Below are positions 35,801-43,243 of a stretch of 64,000 nt of DNA, piece by piece (position 1 is the stretch's first letter; each line of letters starts with the position of its first letter). Made by a program: the position numbers and the translations under genes. A model generated the notes under the pieces. That model ran no database searches, had not been told where the DNA came from, and saw nothing but the letters and a program-made list of their open reading frames with translations. The DNA is from Duganella sp. sic0402. GTDB taxonomy: Bacteria > Pseudomonadota > Gammaproteobacteria > Burkholderiales > Burkholderiaceae_D. The DNA lies in assembly GCF_019219065.1 (NCBI RefSeq), contig NZ_JAHUWK010000005.1, forward strand, positions 124,001 to 188,000. The letters are read 5' to 3'.

Positions 35801-35816
35801 TTTGATGGACTAGCAT
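35788..35816 (+). promoter_or_regulatory. Promoter of tetR
   Basis: TTGCAT (35788-35793), 17 bases, TAGCAT (35811-35816). The start would be about 35823, near the tetR ATG at 35843. Confidence 0.55.
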
Positions 35817-35842
35817 AGCGTCATTCGCTATCATTCCCGGCC

Positions 35843-36556
35843 ATGACCTCCACCGACCTCAACGACACCGCCCCGCTGGACGAGCAAGATTGCCCTGAAG
35901 GCAATTACTCGCCCGACTCGCCGTGCTTTGGCAAGGCGGCTGGCCGCCCGCGCGCCGCCGACAAGGCCGCCCGCCGCGAAGCGCTGCTGGCCACCGCCGG
36001 CCGGCTCTTCCTGGAAAAAGGCTATAGCAAGGTCAGTCTGGAAATGATCGCCCGCGAAGCCCACGTGGCGGTGCGCACCATCTACGTCAAATTCGGCGGC
36101 AAGGCCGGATTGCTGAACGCCATCATCGCCAACGGCCGCGAGCACTATATGTCCGGCATGGAAGCCATGGAAACCGACCAGCGTCCGATGGAAGTCATTC
36201 TTGGCGACTTTGCGCTGCGCTTCCTGGAACTGGTGTCGCTGCCGACCTTCAACAATCTGCACCGCATGGTGGTGGCCGAAGCCAAGTCCACGCCGGAACT
36301 GGCGGCAACCTTCTTCAAGGCCGGCCCGCAGCTGACCCGCGACGAGCTGGGCCGCTTCTTCGCCCGCCCCGACATCCAGGCGCAGTTGCGCGACGACCTG
36401 CGGCCGGAGATGGTGCCGGTGTTCCTGATCAACTGCCTGATGGGCGACTACATGACCCGCCTGCTGTTCCCGCGCGAACAAGGTCTGCACGGCGAAGAGC
36501 TGCGCGCCCGTGCCGCCGAGGGACTGGACCTGTTCCTGCACGCGGTGCGCCGCTAG
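35843..36556 (+). CDS. TetR/AcrR family transcriptional regulator
   Basis: 237 residues. N-terminal tail of about 45 residues, then the HTH: EALLATAGRLFLEKGYSKVSLE and AREAHVAVRTIYVKFGGKAG. The C-terminal ligand domain ends with a TetR_C-like helix set. Divergent from emrA by 129 bases holding a perfect AAATGAAA palindrome, so it is very likely the local repressor of the pump, released by a pump substrate. The N-terminal tail (TSTDLNDTAPLDEQDCPEG) is longer than usual. Confidence 0.9.
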   Translation: MTSTDLNDTAPLDEQDCPEGNYSPDSPCFGKAAGRPRAADKAARREALLATAGRLFLEKGYSKVSLEMIAREAHVAVRTIYVKFGGKAGLLNAIIANGREHYMSGMEAMETDQRPMEVILGDFALRFLELVSLPTFNNLHRMVVAEAKSTPELAATFFKAGPQLTRDELGRFFARPDIQAQLRDDLRPEMVPVFLINCLMGDYMTRLLFPREQGLHGEELRARAAEGLDLFLHAVRR

Positions 36557-36633
36557 GTACGCTAGCGCACACTAAAACGCGCCCAAAAATTTGCCAATTG
36601 ATCTATACTGATTTTTTGCAAATCGGAGCACAC

Positions 36634-36816
36634 ATGAGCAAAATGAATCGTCTGGACTGGAGCAAGCAAATCACGCTCATGAACGAGCGCATCAAGCACT
36701 TCCAGGCCAATCCTGGCCAGGAACAGCTGGATGCCGTGGTCGCCGAACTGCAGGCGTACGCCGAAGCGGCGCGCAGCGGCGGCATCGAAATCCCGGCGCG
36801 CTTCACCGTCAACTGA
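36634..36816 (+). CDS. Small hypothetical protein, 60 residues
   Basis: 60 residues beginning MSKMNRLDWSKQITLMNERI and ending IPARFTVN, all helical and hydrophilic, with no signal or metal motif. CGGAG sits 6 bases before the ATG, and a TATACT at 36604-36609 could be a -10. I do not recognise the family. It stands alone between tetR and the lipoprotein gene on the opposite strand. Its regular amphipathic helix (INERIKHFQANPGQEQLD-like) suggests a small protein-binding module. Confidence 0.65.
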   Translation: MSKMNRLDWSKQITLMNERIKHFQANPGQEQLDAVVAELQAYAEAARSGGIEIPARFTVN

Positions 36817-36843
36817 AACGCGCCGGCAGCGTCGCTTGACGGC

Positions 36844-38832
36844 TTAGTTCAGCGAGGTAAAGCGCGCGGCAATCACTTTGCCCAGATAGCGTTCCATCAC
36901 GGCGCGGCTCTTGAACTGTCCCAGCACAATCAGCTTGGCATCCTCAGTGGTGCGCGGATTCTTGTTCTGGTCCACATCCAGCGAACCGGTCGTGGTCGAA
37001 ACACGGTTGAAGGCCTGCGGACCGCTATCGGTGGTGCGCACCCACGCCGCCAGGTTCAGTGACGCGGTGTAGAATGTTTCCGTCGGCGCGCCGCTGGCGA
37101 TCGCCACATCCTTGAGCACCTTGGCCTGGCTGCCGCCGCTGCCAGCTGGCCGCGCGAACATCCCGCTCCAGAACACCGGCTTCATATAATCCCAGTTAGC
37201 GATGGCCGTCACCTCACTCTGCTGCTGGGCAGTCAGATTCGGATAGATCTGGCGCGCCAGGAAGCTGCCGGCGTCGGGCGTGGCGCCGTTGATGGACTGG
37301 TAGGTGAAATCGCCCGCAGGGTACAGCACCCATGGCATCGCCGTGTAGCCTTGATAGACATTGACGAACATGCTCGGCACCGGCAAGGTTTCCTGCGGTC
37401 CTTGGGTAATGTACTCGGCACGCGCCTGCTTGAGCTCCTGATAGCGCATGCACTGTAGTGTATAGCTAACGCCGGAGCTCAGCGTTTCCGGGCAGCTCTG
37501 CGCGGCGCTGGCCGGATCGGCGTAGTTATAGAACTCCATGATCAGGTAGTAGGCCATCAGGTTGACGTTGTCATAATACTGCACAAAGTCGCTCATCGAC
37601 TTCAGCGTTTTCTGGTTCAGGAACACTTCCTTGCTGTAATCCGGCACGGCGACTTTGGGGAACTGGAAATCGACCATGGTGGCAACCATCGATGAATTAC
37701 CTGGCGTGCCGTTCAGCGCGGCGGAGATCTGCGCGCGGTCGCCCTGGATGGATTCGATCACCGCCAGCAGTCGCTTGACTTCGGCCGCCTGCTGCGTCGC
37801 GCTCACCTGCGGCAGGTTCTGCAAGTCCCAATAGGCGCGCTTGACCTTCTCGACCAGCGCCAGCAGCTGGCTGGTCTGCGTCAGCAGGCGCAGTGCACGC
37901 TGCTGCTGGGCGACGTCATCCACCTTCTTGCTGACCTCCTCCACCTTGGCCATAGTCTGCTTGACGGCGCTTTCGATGGTGCTCAGTTGCTGGCTCATGG
38001 CGCTGAGCTGGCTGGCAATGCCCTTCAGTTCATTCATTACGGCGGCATGGTTGGCAGCCTCGGTGTTCAGACCGATCTTGCTCAACACACTGCCCATGGC
38101 CTCGCCACCAATCTTGCCGAGCGCGCCCTTGACCAGCTCGATGCCGATGGTCGCCACGATAGGCGCGATCATCAGCAATGGCTTGTACTGACGCTGTAGC
38201 GTCGCATCAGCAGCGATGCTGTCGACCAGCTGGCCGATCTGCTGGTCCAGACTGAGACCCTTGCTTTGTGCCGCCAGCCAGTTGTCCGAGACAAACCGCG
38301 CAGGGCTGAACAGGTTCTGATCCACCATCTGCTGCGAGGTGGTGGAGGCGTCCAGCATCAGGTAATTACTGACGCGCTGCTCGGCGGCGGCCTGCTGCAT
38401 GCCCTTGAGACGCACCAGGCGGTCCACCAGCGTCGAACGCACATTCACCCCGGTGATGGTCGAGGCATCGTCGGGATTGACGATGGCCGACAACAGCGCG
38501 CAACTCAGGGCGTTGGCCTGATCGGCGCAGCCCTGTGCCTCGATACGCAACTGGCGCGCCGCCTGGGCGGTCAGCGCCGTGGTATCCAGCGCCAGATTGC
38601 CATTGTCGTAAATGGTGCCGCTGGCGACAATGGCGCTGCCGCTGAGCACCTTGGCGCTGCCGCCGCTCACTGGCCTGGCCAGACTGATTTCGCTACGCAG
38701 ATGCAGCACCGATTTCGGCTCGCTGGCATCCGGCGATGCCGCAGCAGGATCGCTGCTGCCGCAGGCCTGCAAGGCTGCGGCAACGGCACCGGCCAGCAGG
38801 GTCTTGGCCAACACGGTGGCGGAATTTTGCAT
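36844..38832 (-). CDS. Large uncharacterised lipoprotein with central hydrophobic/coiled-coil segment
   Basis: 662 residues. Signal peptide with lipobox LQAC (MQNSATVLAKTLLAGAVAAA then LQAC), so a membrane lipoprotein. The middle has a long hydrophobic helix-glycine region (LLMIAPIVATIGIELVKGAL) followed directly by heptad-like helices (SQLSAMSQQLSTIESAVKQT and VEEVSKKVDDVAQQQRALRL), then a cysteine pair region (SCPETLSSGVSYTLQC) and an Asn/Tyr-rich C-terminal part. The helix-hydrophobic-helix layout resembles alpha-helical pore-forming toxins or S-layer-associated proteins, but I cannot assign a family. GAGAGAGCC precedes the ATG. Divergent from a GNAT gene with a perfect inverted repeat between. 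Confidence 0.7.
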   Translation of the reverse strand: MQNSATVLAKTLLAGAVAAALQACGSSDPAAASPDASEPKSVLHLRSEISLARPVSGGSAKVLSGSAIVASGTIYDNGNLALDTTALTAQAARQLRIEAQGCADQANALSCALLSAIVNPDDASTITGVNVRSTLVDRLVRLKGMQQAAAEQRVSNYLMLDASTTSQQMVDQNLFSPARFVSDNWLAAQSKGLSLDQQIGQLVDSIAADATLQRQYKPLLMIAPIVATIGIELVKGALGKIGGEAMGSVLSKIGLNTEAANHAAVMNELKGIASQLSAMSQQLSTIESAVKQTMAKVEEVSKKVDDVAQQQRALRLLTQTSQLLALVEKVKRAYWDLQNLPQVSATQQAAEVKRLLAVIESIQGDRAQISAALNGTPGNSSMVATMVDFQFPKVAVPDYSKEVFLNQKTLKSMSDFVQYYDNVNLMAYYLIMEFYNYADPASAAQSCPETLSSGVSYTLQCMRYQELKQARAEYITQGPQETLPVPSMFVNVYQGYTAMPWVLYPAGDFTYQSINGATPDAGSFLARQIYPNLTAQQQSEVTAIANWDYMKPVFWSGMFARPAGSGGSQAKVLKDVAIASGAPTETFYTASLNLAAWVRTTDSGPQAFNRVSTTTGSLDVDQNKNPRTTEDAKLIVLGQFKSRAVMERYLGKVIAARFTSLN

Positions 38833-38871
38833 AATGGCTCTCTCTTTGCGAGGATGGTATGAAGGAGCCGG

Positions 38872-38900
38872 ATTCTAATAACAGGTAGCGACATTGTCTG
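38872..38900 (-). promoter_or_regulatory. Possible promoter of the unknown lipoprotein
   Basis: On the reverse strand CAGACA (38895-38900), 17 bases, TAGAAT (38872-38877). The -35 is partial (4 of 6), but spacing is ideal and it falls inside the left arm of the inverted repeat at 38894-38923. Confidence 0.5.
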
Positions 38901-38923
38901 TAGCACATTCGCGCTACAGACAA
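38894..38923. promoter_or_regulatory. 11-bp perfect inverted repeat, candidate operator
   Basis: TTGTCTGTAGC (38894-38904), 8 bases, GCTACAGACAA (38913-38923). Perfectly complementary arms in the gap between the unknown lipoprotein and the GNAT gene. It overlaps the predicted -35 of the lipoprotein gene and lies just upstream of a TATACT (38947-38952), which could be the -10 of the GNAT gene. It has no T run after it, so an operator is likelier than a terminator. Confidence 0.55.
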
Positions 38924-38981
38924 ACGCGACACCATCCCGTTTGCTCTATACTTCATGACACCGACATCACTGCCAACGACC

Positions 38982-39494
38982 ATGAATCTGCGCACCCTGC
39001 AAGCCGCCGACGTGACCCGCCTGCTGGCGTTCGAGCTGGACAACCGCAGCTGGTTCGAGCAGCACGTGGAAGCGCGCGCAACGGCGTTCTACACGCCGGC
39101 CGGCGTGGCCAGCCACATCGCCGACTACCTAGCTGAGCATGCGGCCGGCACGCTGCATCCGTGCGTGCTGACCAGCGACGACGGCAGCGCCATCATCGGC
39201 CGCGCCAATCTGCGCAAGATTGACCGCAGCAATGGCGTCGGCGAAGTGGGCTACCGCATCGGTCACGCGCAGGCGCGGCAGGGCCTGGGCAGCCGTGCAC
39301 TGGACCATCTGATGGGATTGGCGCGCCAGCAGTATCAGCTGCGCATCCTGAATGCGTGGATCTCGCCGCAGAACCTGGGCTCGCGGCGCATCCTGGAGAA
39401 AGCCGGTTTCAGCCGCGACGCGCTGGCGGCGCCGCATGTGGTGCAGGTGAACGGCGTGCAGCACGCCTCCCACCTGTACCAGTGTCACCTGTAG
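38982..39494 (+). CDS. GNAT family N-acetyltransferase (RimJ/RimL-like)
   Basis: About 170 residues. The acetyl-CoA loop is at GYRIGHAQARQGLGSRALDHL and the preceding strand VLTSDDGSAIIGRANL fits the GNAT core, while LNAWISPQNLGSRRILEKAGF is the RimJ/RimL-type C-terminal signature. It acetylates an amine, possibly a ribosomal or other protein N-terminus or a small molecule. An ATG at 38955 lies too near a TATACT (38947-38952) to be the usual start, so 38982 is chosen; neither has a good ribosome site. It ends 3 bases before the dsbA stop on the other strand. Confidence 0.85.
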   Translation: MNLRTLQAADVTRLLAFELDNRSWFEQHVEARATAFYTPAGVASHIADYLAEHAAGTLHPCVLTSDDGSAIIGRANLRKIDRSNGVGEVGYRIGHAQARQGLGSRALDHLMGLARQQYQLRILNAWISPQNLGSRRILEKAGFSRDALAAPHVVQVNGVQHASHLYQCHL

Positions 39495-39497
39495 GCG

Positions 39498-40163
39498 TTA
39501 CTTCTTGCCAGCGCGCGCCTGGGCGACCAGCGCGTCCAGCACCTGCAGCGTGGCGGCGTTCAGCTGGTTGCGCGGCGTGCCCGGATTGGCGGTGTCGATC
39601 TGTGCCGGCGTAGTCAGGAAACGGCCATCGACGATCAGCGTCGGGGTGCTGTTGACTTCATAGGTACCCGCCACGCGGCCGGCGTTCTTCAGACGGGTCA
39701 TCACCGCGAACGAATTGTAGGTGGCGGTGAACTTCTCCTTGTCGATGCCGTTCTTGACCGCCCAGTCGATATTGTCGGCGTCCGACTTCAGGCGCTTGCG
39801 CTCGACGTGCCAGGTGCTCAGCACCTTGGCGTGCAGCTGCTCTTCCAGCTTCATCGCCTCCAGCGTCAGGAACAGATGCGCTTCCGGGTCGTTCTCGCCG
39901 GTCAGCGGCAGATGGACGCGGCGGAACACGATGCTGTCGCCCTGCTTCTTGACCCAGGCCACCATGTCCGGCTCCAGCGCGTAACACGCCGGGCAGTGGT
40001 ACATAAAGAATTCGATCACTTCCACCTTCTTGCCCTGCGCCTGCACCGGCTGCGGGGTTTTCAGGGTGGTGTATTCGGCGCCGTTGCGCGGCGCGGTCGG
40101 CGAGGCAAAAGCGGTCGCGGCGCACAGGCCGGCAACCACCAGGGCAATCTTCATCAAACGCAT
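39498..40163 (-). CDS. dsbA: Thiol:disulfide interchange protein DsbA/DsbL type
   Basis: 221 residues. Signal peptide KIALVVAGLCAATAFA. The active-site motif is FFMYHCPACYALEP with C57 and C60 (CPAC), typical of DsbL or Neisseria/Burkholderia DsbA; the cis-proline loop is VNSTPTLIVDG. It introduces disulfide bonds into periplasmic proteins. GGAG precedes the ATG at 40163 by 8 bases. It lies 35 bases after a LysR gene on the same strand and is tail-to-tail with the GNAT gene. Confidence 0.92.
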   Translation of the reverse strand: MRLMKIALVVAGLCAATAFASPTAPRNGAEYTTLKTPQPVQAQGKKVEVIEFFMYHCPACYALEPDMVAWVKKQGDSIVFRRVHLPLTGENDPEAHLFLTLEAMKLEEQLHAKVLSTWHVERKRLKSDADNIDWAVKNGIDKEKFTATYNSFAVMTRLKNAGRVAGTYEVNSTPTLIVDGRFLTTPAQIDTANPGTPRNQLNAATLQVLDALVAQARAGKK

Positions 40164-40198
40164 ATCGGAAACTCCAAAGGTGCAAAAACAGCAGAGTA

Positions 40199-41110
40199 TC
40201 ACTTCTGCGGCGGACGCGCCTCCAAACCGGCGATATCCTGCATCAGCGCGATCAGCCGCTTGGCGCCCAGACCCAGCGGGCGGTCGTTGACCCACACCAG
40301 GTCCACCCACAGCCGCAGCTCGCTGCTCATATGGGCAAATCGGATGCCGAGCAGCTCGCCGCTATCGAGCAGCGGCTGCGCCAGCCGGCGCGGCAGATAG
40401 GCCCAGCCCAGGCCTGCGCGCACCAGGCCCAGCGTGGCCAGATGGCTGTCGGTGCGCCACAGCTTGCGCGAGATCAGCACGCGCTGATCGGCCTCGCGCA
40501 CCGCGCGGCTGAAGATGGCGATCTGGCGCAGGTCGACCAGGTCCTCCAGCCGCCAGCCGCCGTGGCGTTCCAGCGCCAGCGGATGGCGCGGCGAAATCAC
40601 CGGCACCAGCAGTTCGCTGCCCAGCTCCTGGAAGCTTTCGTGCTCATCAACGCTGGGCCGCTCGTACAGCAGCGCCAGCTGGGCCGCGCCGTCATGCAGC
40701 ATGCGCAGCGCGTCATCCTGCGGCGCCGACAGCACCTCCACCTCCAGCGCTGGGAACTCCTGCGCCAGCCGCGCCAGCGGATCGCTCCACGGCGCCGACA
40801 GCAGTTCCGGCGCCACCGCCAGCGTCAGCCGCCGTTCCAGGCCCTGATGCAGCGACAGCGCGTGCGCCTGCAAGCGGCGCAGCTGGCCGGCCATCTGGCG
40901 CGCCTCCGCCTCCAGCGCGCGCGCCGACTCGGTGGGCCGCACCTCGCGCGAACTGCGCTCAAACAGCGCGATGCCCAGCTCCGCCTCCAGATGGGCGATG
41001 CTCATACTGACGGCCGACGGCACCCGTCCCAGCGCGCGCGCGGCGGCCGAGAACGAGCCGTGGTCCAGCACGGCCAGAAACACCGCGACGTTATCCGAGG
41101 AAAAAGCCAT
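40199..41110 (-). CDS. LysR family transcriptional regulator, divergent from PACE transporter gene
   Basis: 303 residues. HTH in FLAVLDHGSFSAAARALG and PSAVSMSIAHLEAELGIALF, effector domain with LTLAVAPELLSAPWSDP. It is divergently arranged with the PACE efflux gene, 95 bases apart, mirroring the AceR-AceI pair of Acinetobacter, where the LysR activates a chlorhexidine/biogenic polyamine efflux pump. This one could have the same role; inducers are not known. Confidence 0.9.
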   Translation of the reverse strand: MAFSSDNVAVFLAVLDHGSFSAAARALGRVPSAVSMSIAHLEAELGIALFERSSREVRPTESARALEAEARQMAGQLRRLQAHALSLHQGLERRLTLAVAPELLSAPWSDPLARLAQEFPALEVEVLSAPQDDALRMLHDGAAQLALLYERPSVDEHESFQELGSELLVPVISPRHPLALERHGGWRLEDLVDLRQIAIFSRAVREADQRVLISRKLWRTDSHLATLGLVRAGLGWAYLPRRLAQPLLDSGELLGIRFAHMSSELRLWVDLVWVNDRPLGLGAKRLIALMQDIAGLEARPPQK

Positions 41111-41121
41111 TCCGCCAATCT

Positions 41122-41164
41122 ATCAGAAAAACTGAAAGCTGCCGACTTTTTCAATCAGAAAAAC
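41122..41164. promoter_or_regulatory. LysR-type binding region before PACE gene
   Basis: A perfect palindrome TTTTTC-AATCA-GAAAAA (41147-41163) with a T-N11-A core, plus a direct repeat ATCAGAAAAAC at 41122-41132 and 41154-41164, spaced 32 bases (three helical turns). Both fit LTTR tetramer binding sites. Confidence 0.65.
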
Positions 41165-41205
41165 CCCCATACCATGCAGGCTGTTGTCATTAGAAAGGAA
41201 ACATC

Positions 41206-41628
41206 ATGCAAGGCCTGAAAAGAAAAATCGTCTACGCGTCGCTGTTTGAACTGATTGCCATCGGCTTGACCACCAGCCTGCTGATGCTGGGCGCCGGCCA
41301 CGAGGCGGGCCATGCCGGCGTGGCGGCCGTGGCCTCCTCGACCATCGCCTTCATCTGGAACCTGATGTTCAACCACGCGTTTGAAGCATGGGAGGCGCGC
41401 CAGCCGACGCGCGGCCGCGACTGGAAGCGGCGCGCGCTGCACGCCATCGGCTTTGAAGGCGGACTGGTGGTGATGCTGGTGCCGCTGTTCGCGTGGTGGC
41501 TGAACATCTCGCTGTGGGAAGCGCTGCTGCTGGATATTGGCCTGCTGCTGTTCTTCATGGTCTATACCTACCTGTTCGCGCTGGCGTTCGACCGCGTATT
41601 CGGCCTGCCCGCCTCGGCGCAAGGCTGA
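41206..41628 (+). CDS. PACE family efflux transporter (AceI-like)
   Basis: 140 residues with four membrane helices arranged as two BTP (bacterial transmembrane pair) units. The conserved family elements are FNHAFEAWEA and RRALHAIGFEGGLVV, the latter carrying the RxxHxxxFE motif of PACE, with the charged glutamate near LLMLGAGHEAGHAG. PACE pumps expel biocides such as chlorhexidine and polyamines using the proton gradient. AAGGAAAC sits just before the ATG. Divergent from a LysR gene with a LysR-type palindrome between, resembling the known AceR-AceI pair. Confidence 0.85.
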   Translation: MQGLKRKIVYASLFELIAIGLTTSLLMLGAGHEAGHAGVAAVASSTIAFIWNLMFNHAFEAWEARQPTRGRDWKRRALHAIGFEGGLVVMLVPLFAWWLNISLWEALLLDIGLLLFFMVYTYLFALAFDRVFGLPASAQG

Positions 41629-41664
41629 GCTACAATCGACACCAGACCATCTACAGGAGCCCAC

Positions 41665-42969
41665 ATGAAGTTGCAACCGCTTGCTTTCGCAGTCCTGGCT
41701 TTGGCGCTGACGCTGGACTCTGCGCGTGCTGATGGCCTGTCGGCCACCGAGCAGAAAATTGTCGCCGAAGTGAAGGCACATTCGGCGCAAGGCCTGACGC
41801 TGCTGGAGCGCTCGGTCAACATCAACAGCGGCACCATGAATCACGAGGGCGTGCGCGCGGTCGGCAAGCTGTTTGGCGAGCAGTTCGCGCAGCTGGGCTT
41901 TGCCACGCGCTGGGCCGAGATGCCGCCGGCCATGCAGCGCGCCGGCCACCTGATCGCCGCGCGCGAGGGCAAGCAGGGCAAACGCTTGCTGCTGATCGGC
42001 CATCTGGATACGGTGTTCGAGAAGGACAGCCCGGTGCAGCTGTGGCAGCGCCATGGCGACCGGGTGCGCGGCCAGGGCGTCAACGACATGAAAGGCGGCG
42101 ACGTCATCATCATCGAAGCGCTGCGGGCGCTGCATCGCGTGGGCGCGCTGGACAACACCAGCATCACCGTGATCTTCACCGGCGACGAAGAGAATGCCGG
42201 CGAGCCGATCGCAATCTCGCGCGCCGACATGGTCAACGCCGCCAAGCGCAGCGATATCGCGCTGGCCTTCGAGGCGACCGTACGCGACCAGGACGGCCGC
42301 GACACCGGCACCATCGGCCGCCGCGCGGCGTCTTCTTGGGAGCTGAAAGTCAGCGGCAAGCAGGGCCACTCCAGCGGCGTGTTCAGCGACAGCGCCGGCT
42401 ACGGCGCGATCTACGAAGCGGCGCGGATACTGGACGGCTTCCGCCAGCAGGTGATCGAGCCGGACCTGACCTTCAGTCCGGGCCTGATCGTCGGCGGCAC
42501 CGATGCCGGCGCCGACGCGCTGGGCACGGCCGGCCAGGCGTCCGGCAAGAGCAATGTGATCGCGCGCACAGCGACCGTGGAAGGCGATTTGCGCTACCTC
42601 AGCTACGCGCAACGCGACCGCGCGCATGCCAAGATGAAGGCCATCGTCGCGCAGAATCTGCCGGGCACCAGCGCCAGCATCACTTTCCGCGACGCCTATC
42701 CGCCGATGTCGCCGACCGATGGCAACCTGGCGCTGCTGAAGGTCTACTCGCAAGCCAGCAAGGACGCCGGCCTGGGCGACATTCCCGCCCTGCCGCCGGG
42801 CCAGCGCGGCGCCGGCGACGTGCAATTCGTCGCGCCGCTGCTGGACAGCCTGGACGGCCTCGGCGCCACCGGCAACGGCGCCCACTCGCCCGACGAAGAC
42901 CTGGAAATCGCCTCCATCGAACGCGCCACCATCCGCACCGCCATCCTGCTCTACCGCCTGACGCGCTAA
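41665..42969 (+). CDS. Periplasmic M20-family metallopeptidase (glutamate carboxypeptidase-like)
   Basis: 434 residues. Signal peptide FAVLALALTLDSARA. The zinc site pattern includes LLLIGHLDTVFE (His, Asp), QGVNDMKGGDVII (Asp) and FTGDEENAGEPI (catalytic Glu, ligand Glu), with a further histidine late in GNGAHSPDEDLEI. Resembles Pseudomonas glutamate carboxypeptidase G2, which removes C-terminal glutamate from folate-type compounds; other M20 substrates are possible. CAGGAG is 7 bases before the ATG. It follows the PACE gene by 36 bases. Confidence 0.9.
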   Translation: MKLQPLAFAVLALALTLDSARADGLSATEQKIVAEVKAHSAQGLTLLERSVNINSGTMNHEGVRAVGKLFGEQFAQLGFATRWAEMPPAMQRAGHLIAAREGKQGKRLLLIGHLDTVFEKDSPVQLWQRHGDRVRGQGVNDMKGGDVIIIEALRALHRVGALDNTSITVIFTGDEENAGEPIAISRADMVNAAKRSDIALAFEATVRDQDGRDTGTIGRRAASSWELKVSGKQGHSSGVFSDSAGYGAIYEAARILDGFRQQVIEPDLTFSPGLIVGGTDAGADALGTAGQASGKSNVIARTATVEGDLRYLSYAQRDRAHAKMKAIVAQNLPGTSASITFRDAYPPMSPTDGNLALLKVYSQASKDAGLGDIPALPPGQRGAGDVQFVAPLLDSLDGLGATGNGAHSPDEDLEIASIERATIRTAILLYRLTR

Positions 42970-43200
42970 GCCGGATTCAGGCCAACCACTCGTCGTCTGC
43001 AAGACAGTCATTATCGAACTAGAGTGGCTCATGCGGAAGCGATACAAGGTAGAGCGCGCGGCGGTCGTCTTAGCTTTTCAGCATATGCTAAGTTTGACGC
43101 ATATAAAAATGCATGGCGTCTTTTGATGATCGCAAGTTCGCAAGGCGGGTGGCGGCTTTGGGATTGCAGCCGCCGGTGATGGTGCTGCGCTGAGGGCGTA

Positions 43201-43230
43201 AAAAAGCCGGGAACAAGTCCCGGCTTTGAT
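43201..43230 (-). terminator. Terminator of the aceE-aceF-lpdA operon
   Basis: AAAGCCGGGA, loop, TCCCGGCTTT on the forward strand, T run on the reverse strand, about 17 bases past the lpdA stop. The rest of the gap back to 42970 shows no coding signal. Confidence 0.85.
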
Positions 43231-43243
43231 GATGCTGCTGTGC

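Noticed and set aside
42970-43200. Gap before the PDH terminator, checked for a small RNA or gene
   Set aside because: No coding frame with a ribosome site and no stable fold or promoter that I could support.
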